From Usnea hakonensis (lineage: Eukaryota; Ascomycota; Lecanoromycetes; Lecanorales; Parmeliaceae): DNA of 64,000 nt. Shown in pieces: positions 58,567 to 64,000 of the stretch (position 1 is its first letter; each line of letters starts with the position of its first letter). The notes under the pieces are model-generated. The model searched no databases. It worked only from the letters and a program-made list of their open reading frames with translations, and was not told the origin of the DNA. The DNA lies in the NCBI GenBank assembly GCA_013423325.1, contig BLJB01000058.1, positions 1-64,000 on the forward strand, in the 5' to 3' direction. The position numbers and the translations under genes are program-made.

Positions 58567-59602
58567 TCGGCGGAGTGCATGTAATTCCTGGCAAGAAGCT
58601 GTGCGCCGAAAGCGCCCAGCAGCTTGAACACCTTGAGAAGTTTAACACGACAATAATGCTGATCGAGCATACGATTTCTTCTATCCATTAAGGATTCAAT
58701 CACAACACTTGACTTCGCGTTCTATAGACAGACACGGTTTCGCTTCGAGGCGTTGCGATCAGATTGCTGAGAGGTTGATTCGTCAGATTCTTTACAGGTT
58801 GAGTTGCGAAATACGACGTGAGGTTTACGAATCAAAAAGCAGATGAAAGTAGAGCCGCTAGGGTCGTTATGGTCGTCGAACCTATCCTACAGAGGTACGA
58901 TTCCGTCCATATCTTACTGTGTCACACCATCTAAATACTATATTCTTAAGGTGAGAAAAAGAGCTTCCTTGAACGATGCTGATTCATTAAATGCACGAGG
59001 GAACTTTTTTTTTCTGTCTCCTTCTCGACGGCCGAAGGCCGCTCCAGCTTTCTTGTCATGAATACTCTTTTCCCATGCATTGCTACTGAATGGTTTCCAA
59101 AAGCTCGCGGTTGGCAGGATTTATGTCTATATCACCGGTACTGTGCTCAATTTCTCACGGCGCTGATTCAATTACGTGGCTAGATGAGTGGGTCGCATGA
59201 GTACCTACTCGGCGGGAACAACGAGCCGGCATACACTTATTAGGTACGGAGTATGTAAGGTATGCACCTCAGACACTTGCGAAGACGCGAGCGAAAACCG
59301 AGCTCGACCGACGTACTCGTATCATCCAGAAGTGAGTTAAAGCATTTTTGAGGGACGTGAAACAATCTGATTGGCTAATTACCTTAGGTACTTCTAGATG
59401 ATACGAGTACGAGAAGGGTTGAGCATGGAATTACTTTTTCCGTAAGAGAGCGAGTAATCATTGATTTCCACGTCAATGGAGTCAAAACAATCTAGTCATA
59501 TTCGCGGGTGCGAATGGGGATATCTTGCTGTCTCGCCTCCCATACTCATCCACTTCTCTTCCCAACAAAACACATCAAACCCACCACGGTACTCGTACCA
59601 TC
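58567..59602. other. Intergenic with inverted-repeat element
   Basis: No gene seen. It holds the inverted-repeat element at 59312-59411 and a smaller stem-loop around a GGTACGGAGTATG phrase at 59231-59270. The right end is the promoter of the acyltransferase gene, with a GGTACTCGTACC palindrome about 10 bp before its ATG. Confidence 0.5.
59312..59411. mobile_element. 100-bp inverted-repeat (MITE-like) element
   Basis: The left arm 59312-59333 (CGTACTCGTATCATCCAGAA...) is the reverse complement of 59390-59411 with one mismatch in 22 bp. The interior is 56 bp and non-coding. No clear target duplication was found. It could be a short MITE or a hairpin. Confidence 0.5.
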
Positions 59603-60952
59603 ATGGCCCCCGCCCCCTCTCTCCTCTTCCACCCCTTCACAATCATCCTCATCGACCACCAAATCGTCACCTTGACTGCCGCCTTCACCACTCCAAAATC
59701 CCCCCTGCGCCCCGCCCTATGCGCGCTCGTGGTAGCCGTCACCTGCACAGGTCTCGCCCAGTATTCCAACTACACCAACGCATCAGGTAACCTCGGCAGC
59801 GCGATCACAGCCACCCCCGCCTTCGCGATACTCGTGTTTACCGACCGGTTGTTGCTGCGACGATGGGCGTTCGAGGACCGACATTCCATTTTTCCGGCCC
59901 TATATGGCGAAAAGAAGAAGACACATGAAGATGGCCAACACATAGATGCGCCCCGACAAGAGCAAAACACGCCCACCACGGCCGATGCCACACAAGACAC
60001 CGTCGGGTCCCGCATGGCCTTTGGGCTAGAAGTAGCCGGCTCAGGGCGCATGATCGACACGCCATGGGAAGCGCGAGGCGTCGCCCCATTCGCTCCCCAG
60101 GACCCAGACTACATCCCCTCGCAGCGCTCGATCGTCGCGCGACGAACACTCGTCATACTAGCCTGCCTCATCCTCCGAGCGATGAACCTAAAAGTACTAC
60201 TGAGCATCGACCCATCCTACTACGCGCCGTCCTGCGAACCCTTCTTAACGCGGCTCTCGGCGGTGACACGAGAAGAAATAGTAATGCGATTGCTGCTCGC
60301 GATTGGATTCTGGGTGGATTTATACTGCGTGCTGCAGGCCATTTTCGGCGCAAGCTCCGTCGTGTTGGCGCTTGTGAAGCCCAGCGAGATGGGCAAGCTG
60401 CGCCCGTGGTTCGGCTCGCTTGCGCACGCATACACCATCCGAGGATTCTGGGGGTGAGTCTCTGCTTTCAACATGCCCAAACAAAAAACCATTGAAAAGG
60501 GGAAACGCATAGCTAACATCCCCCCCCCCTCCTCTCCCAGAAAATTCTGGCACCAAAACTTCCGCAACAACTTCGAAGGCCCCGCAAAGTACATCACCCA
60601 CTCCATCCTCCACCTACCACGCCACTCCCTCCCCGCCCGCTACACCTCCCTCTTCCTCGTCTTCTTCATCTCCGGTCTTTTGCACATCGCATCCGACATG
60701 GGCCGCAACATGCCCCCCGCGCATTCCGGCGCGTTGCGGTTTTTCTGCACGTGTGCGCTGGGCGTGATGTTCGAAGATGGGGTGCAGGAGATGTATCGGC
60801 GGTTGAACGGGGGGAAGAGTGCGGGGTTGGGGGGGAGGGTGGTGGGGTATGTGTGGGTGGGGGTGTTTTTGGGGTGGGCGACGGCGTGCTGGGCGTATCC
60901 GCAGTATAGATATTTGAGGTGGGAGGAGAAGATTTTTGGGTTTTACGTTTGA
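59603..60952 (+). CDS. Wax-synthase-type membrane acyltransferase
   Basis: Two exons (59603-60453, 60541-60952), 420 residues. The 87-nt intron has GTGAGT and CCCAG ends and joins TIRGFWG to KFWHQNFRNNF, the hallmark RxFWGxxWHQ motif of the fungal wax-synthase/acetyltransferase family (MBOAT-like). Several membrane helices are visible (IVTLTAAFTTPKS region, LVVAVTCTGLAQYS, VMRLLLAIGFWVDLYCVLQA, SLFLVFFISGLLHIASD). The second His-containing helix (FFISGLLHIASDMG) supplies the expected catalytic His. Members in gene clusters O-acetylate terpenoids and meroterpenoids. That role would fit the nearby steroid-type dehydrogenases but is inference. The ATG at 59603 follows a GGTACTCGTACC palindrome. 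Intact. Confidence 0.83.
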
Positions 60953-61367
60953 TTGGCGTTGTTGGCTTGTCATAGAATAGGGAATGCATTGCTTGGACTT
61001 TTTCCGATGTGGAGCCTCTTTCCGATGTGAAACAGACCATGCGAAGCGGAAATGCTCGCTACCACTTCACGGCACCATACAAGAGGCATGCTGTGTCCAT
61101 AGTCAGTGTACGATTAGTCGGGCTTAAAGTCTGAGATTGGGTATGATCACTGGATGGGAACGTGATACGATGAACTGGATTCTATGTATATTTGAATACA
61201 GAGCAGATAGTCGCAAAATGCCGCTTTAGCTGAGCTATCATCGCAGCAAGCCTCTAATGTAGATACACATGCTGCCATGGTACTGCCATCTAGCTACACA
61301 GCACCGCTGTAATCTACACCTGTCGAGCGCAGGAGATCTAATTCATAAGAAATGATACTCTATTACA
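60953..61367. other. Convergent 3' spacer
   Basis: It lies between the 3' ends of the acyltransferase (plus) and the auxilin-like gene (minus). No coding signal. Confidence 0.6.
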
Positions 61368-64000
61368 TCAGAGGTTATTCTCCAGCTTGAACTTCTCCCA
61401 CGCTTCATTCAGCGTCGCAAACACCGCAGCGCTGATCATCTTATGCTCCGTAGTCGCCGTAGTCGATAGCTATGACAAACACATCAGCCATCATTGAATG
61501 CCCAGGGCCGAAAGAGAGAAACGCTTACCTTATCCGGATGTACCTTCGCAATCCCCTTCATGTAATGGATCTTGACCTTGCCAGGCATCAAAAGTTCCCC
61601 CATCCCAATCTCTTTCCAGCCGCTTCCTTCCCAGAGAACGTTTTGCAAGGTCGAAAGCAACGCTCTCAAATTGTTTTCCTTGCCCAGTCGCCATTTCTTA
61701 ACCCGCGAGTCCACTACATCCGCAAGCGCGAACTTCTCATCGTCTACACGGTCCGCAGCTGCATTAGCCGCCCGCAGTCTCGAGACAGCCTTTACGGATT
61801 GAGCAGACTCAGGGGCAAGGTCTCCGAGCGCGGAAGTTTTTGGCCTGGGTTTTGGAGCGGCTGGTTTGCGCGCGACAGAAGGTTTAGATTGTGATGGCGC
61901 TGCCGCAGCTTTCTCGCATCTATTTCTTCCTGCAATACTAGTAGCGCCTCCCACACCTGCTTCCACACAAGCCTTCCAGACTGTTCCTGCTTCAGACCAT
62001 CGTTCGAGTTGTTCCAAGGCTTCAGCTTGCCGTGTCATTGCCTTCTCCCAGTAAGAAATCATCTGCTTGATGCCTTCGTCACCGCCGAGGTCTACGGTCT
62101 CCGAAGCTCCACGTGAAGGCCCAATCAGATCAAGAGCAGACTTTGTGTCAGCTATTGCAGCTTTAGGGTCACCGGTCTTAAGGTGAGAGAGAGCACGATT
62201 GGTAAGAATGGGAAGGCTTAGAGGATGGGCGGATGGCAAGGTAGTGAGGCCGGTCGAATATAGTGTTGTAGCAAGGGCATAGTCACCTCTTTTGAAAGCC
62301 AGAGTCCCTTCCTGGCGGGCTTTTGACGAGGCTTGCAGAGCGAAAGGAGAAATGGCAGGAACGCTTCGTTTGGGCGGAGGTGGACGCATCGGTATGGAAG
62401 CCAGGGTAAGCTTGACGGCTTGAGGAGCAGGCGTTGAGCGAGATGATACTGGTGGAGGCTGATGTGATGACTCAGATGAGTTGAACAGGAGATCTGGTTC
62501 CTGCTCAACAGGTGGAGGTTTGGGAGTTGTTCTCTTCCGTCGTGCCGGGCTGACGTATGCTTGAGAAGCTTCCTCCTCGATGGCTTGCCTGCTCAGCTTC
62601 GCTTTGGGGCCACGAACTGCTTGCTGTTGTATGAACTTGGGCGGAGGTATAGATTGGTCATGAGGCTCTAATGATCGTGGTGGGTGCGGCGGCGGCCTTG
62701 ACAGATCTTGAAGGACACTTGCTTTCGCTCGAGAGTTTTTTGGAGGCGGACGAGAGTCAGCTTCCAGCATCAGAGCCTCGTCTGTGACATCTGGCTGCAT
62801 CCGCCGTTCTGTCGATCGCTGCTGTGCTTTCCTCGCTATTCGATCATGGTCATTGGCGTCAGGATCTCGCTGTGAAGGGTCTGGTTCTCGCGCGCCTGCT
62901 TCTGATCGCGCCTCTTTCATCCATCTAGGCTGGTTAGAGTCACTGTCTGAATTGAATTCGGCAACAGCCTGATTCAACCGTTTCGTTCCTGTCTTCCACA
63001 AAGAATTGGCAGTCTTAAACATCTTGGTCCCAATCTCGGCTGCATACTGGGAAGGGTCTCTGTCACCGTTCGTTGGAGATCTGCTATCATGCCGCCGCTG
63101 ACTAGCTCCGTCCCGATCCTGCTCTCGCATCCAAGCTGGCTTTGCCGAGCCACCACCTGAGCTCCTCCGCCGATTATGAGTCCGTTTCGACTGTTGCTTT
63201 CTGATCTTAGCGCTTGAGGTGTCTTCTTGAGGTTGCGGTTGCGATTTCTTCCTGGCCTCTTCGTGGGCTTGGTTCAATAACCACCCAACAGCTGCCTGAA
63301 CATCTGTTCCGCTTTCGGTAGCCTCGAGAGCTATTCTTGATTTCTCAGGTGTAAATCCCATGTCTACTAGCTCCGCAACTGCCCGATCCTGAGGATGTTG
63401 GGAGTTGCCGTTTCCCAGTTCTGAGGTTTTCTCTCTTCTCGGGTCCAGCTTGGGAAATTCCGAGATGGGGCGACCTAACAGTCCTAAGACATCGTCATCC
63501 TCTGCTTCGAGTTTCTCCTTCACGACCTCTTCCTGCTTTCGCGTTTTGATGAATCCATCTGTCCCAAGCCCAAACGGGTCGTCATCAATCTCTTCGGCAT
63601 GATTTCCATCGACTTCATCAAGGCCAGAAGCCGCTGAGCTGGTGAGATGATTTGAACCATTGGTACCGGGAGATAGTGGGGGTGGAGTCATATGACTAGA
63701 TTTATCGACGGGTGCCGAAGCATTGAAGGCGGAAAATAGATCAGAATCGTCGTCTACAGATGCCTTCGTTGATGGGAGTGTGGGTATTCCTGCGAAGGGT
63801 TTATTGATGATCTTCGATAGCTTATGACCCCCATACTCATTTGTGGCGGTATAAGTTGGAGGAGATATGATTCTGTTTGGTGTAGCTCTTCCATCGCCCA
63901 ATGTATCCAGAGGTTCAGCTTGCCTACTACCAAAGATCGTATCGAATTGCCTCCTCTTCTCTCCCTCTTGCTTCGCCCTTTCTTCTTGGATCTTCCTCTG
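61368..64000 (-). CDS. Auxilin-like J-domain co-chaperone (Swa2 type), 5' end outside window
   Basis: Two exons in the window, complement(join(61368-61469, 61529->64000)), 857 residues visible. The frame is open through base 64000 (QRKIQEERAKQEGEKRRQ), so the start lies beyond the window. In order: short DxFxxF-like and DPFGL acidic motifs that fit clathrin/adaptor binding, a UBA domain (AVAELVDMGFTPEKSRIALE), a long basic/Pro-rich linker, a TPR segment (ARQEGTLAFKRGDYALATTLYS), and a C-terminal J domain with the HPD tripeptide (IAKVHPDK) whose last helix is supplied by the final exon (MISAAVFATLNEAWEKFKLE). It recruits Hsp70 to uncoat clathrin vesicles. Splicing at GATAAG|GTAAGC is required to finish the J domain. 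Confidence 0.9.

Noticed and set aside
1..64000. CRISPR arrays, bacterial operons, rRNA genes
   Set aside because: No regularly spaced direct repeats with spacers and no rRNA-like sequence; spliceosomal introns show a eukaryotic nuclear origin.

Overview
This window is nuclear DNA of a filamentous ascomycete (Pezizomycotina). Genes have short GT-AG introns of about 45-75 nt with CTGAC/CTAAC-like branch points. Gene families are typical of that group: NACHT/STAND receptors, large MFS transporters, PQ-loop proteins, secreted Ser/Thr-rich proteins and rhodopsin-domain membrane proteins. The genus cannot be told from the sequence. Exon models were built by hand from splice motifs, reading frame and family similarity, so individual boundaries may be off by a few codons.

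Layout. 0.35-5.2 kb: an NLR-like protein (esterase, NACHT, ankyrin). 5.9-8.4 kb: two housekeeping membrane proteins on the minus strand, nuclear-pore Pom34 and a PQ-loop protein. 8.4-12.0 kb: a gene-free stretch with a degenerate ~180-bp repeat. 12.0-12.6 kb: a fungal protein resembling the RapZ C-terminal domain. 12.6-14.4 kb: low-complexity DNA with a P450-like relic, microsatellites and a MITE-like element. 14.4-20 kb: three secreted proteins (a zinc metallopeptidase and two of unknown function). 21.6-23.8 kb: a Mup1-type methionine permease. 24.4-27.1 kb: a protein with a fungal STAND-type N-terminus but no NTPase. 28.3-30.6 kb: a 12-exon DHA2/Vba-like MFS transporter. 31.8-32.7 kb: a class I methyltransferase. 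33.9-38.4 kb: a NACHT-TPR STAND receptor. 38.8-42.2 kb: poorly defined small membrane proteins.

43-61 kb combines intact and broken metabolic genes. Two 3-beta-HSD/Erg26-like dehydrogenases, an Ayr1-like SDR and a wax-synthase-type acyltransferase look intact. GMC and BBE flavo-oxidoreductases are fragments, a DHA1 MFS transporter is damaged, and a pair of rhodopsin-domain genes is disrupted. A dual-specificity phosphatase lies among them. This looks like a decaying or rearranged secondary-metabolism neighbourhood with no visible core synthase. 61.4-64 kb: the 3' part of an auxilin-like UBA-TPR-J-domain co-chaperone, cut by the window end.

The most interesting items are three STAND-related genes of different architecture within 38 kb, the fungal RapZ-C-like protein, a head-to-head pair of rhodopsin-domain pseudogenes sharing a duplicated ~115-bp segment, two short inverted-repeat elements, and the lesions that trace gene death in the 43-58 kb region.
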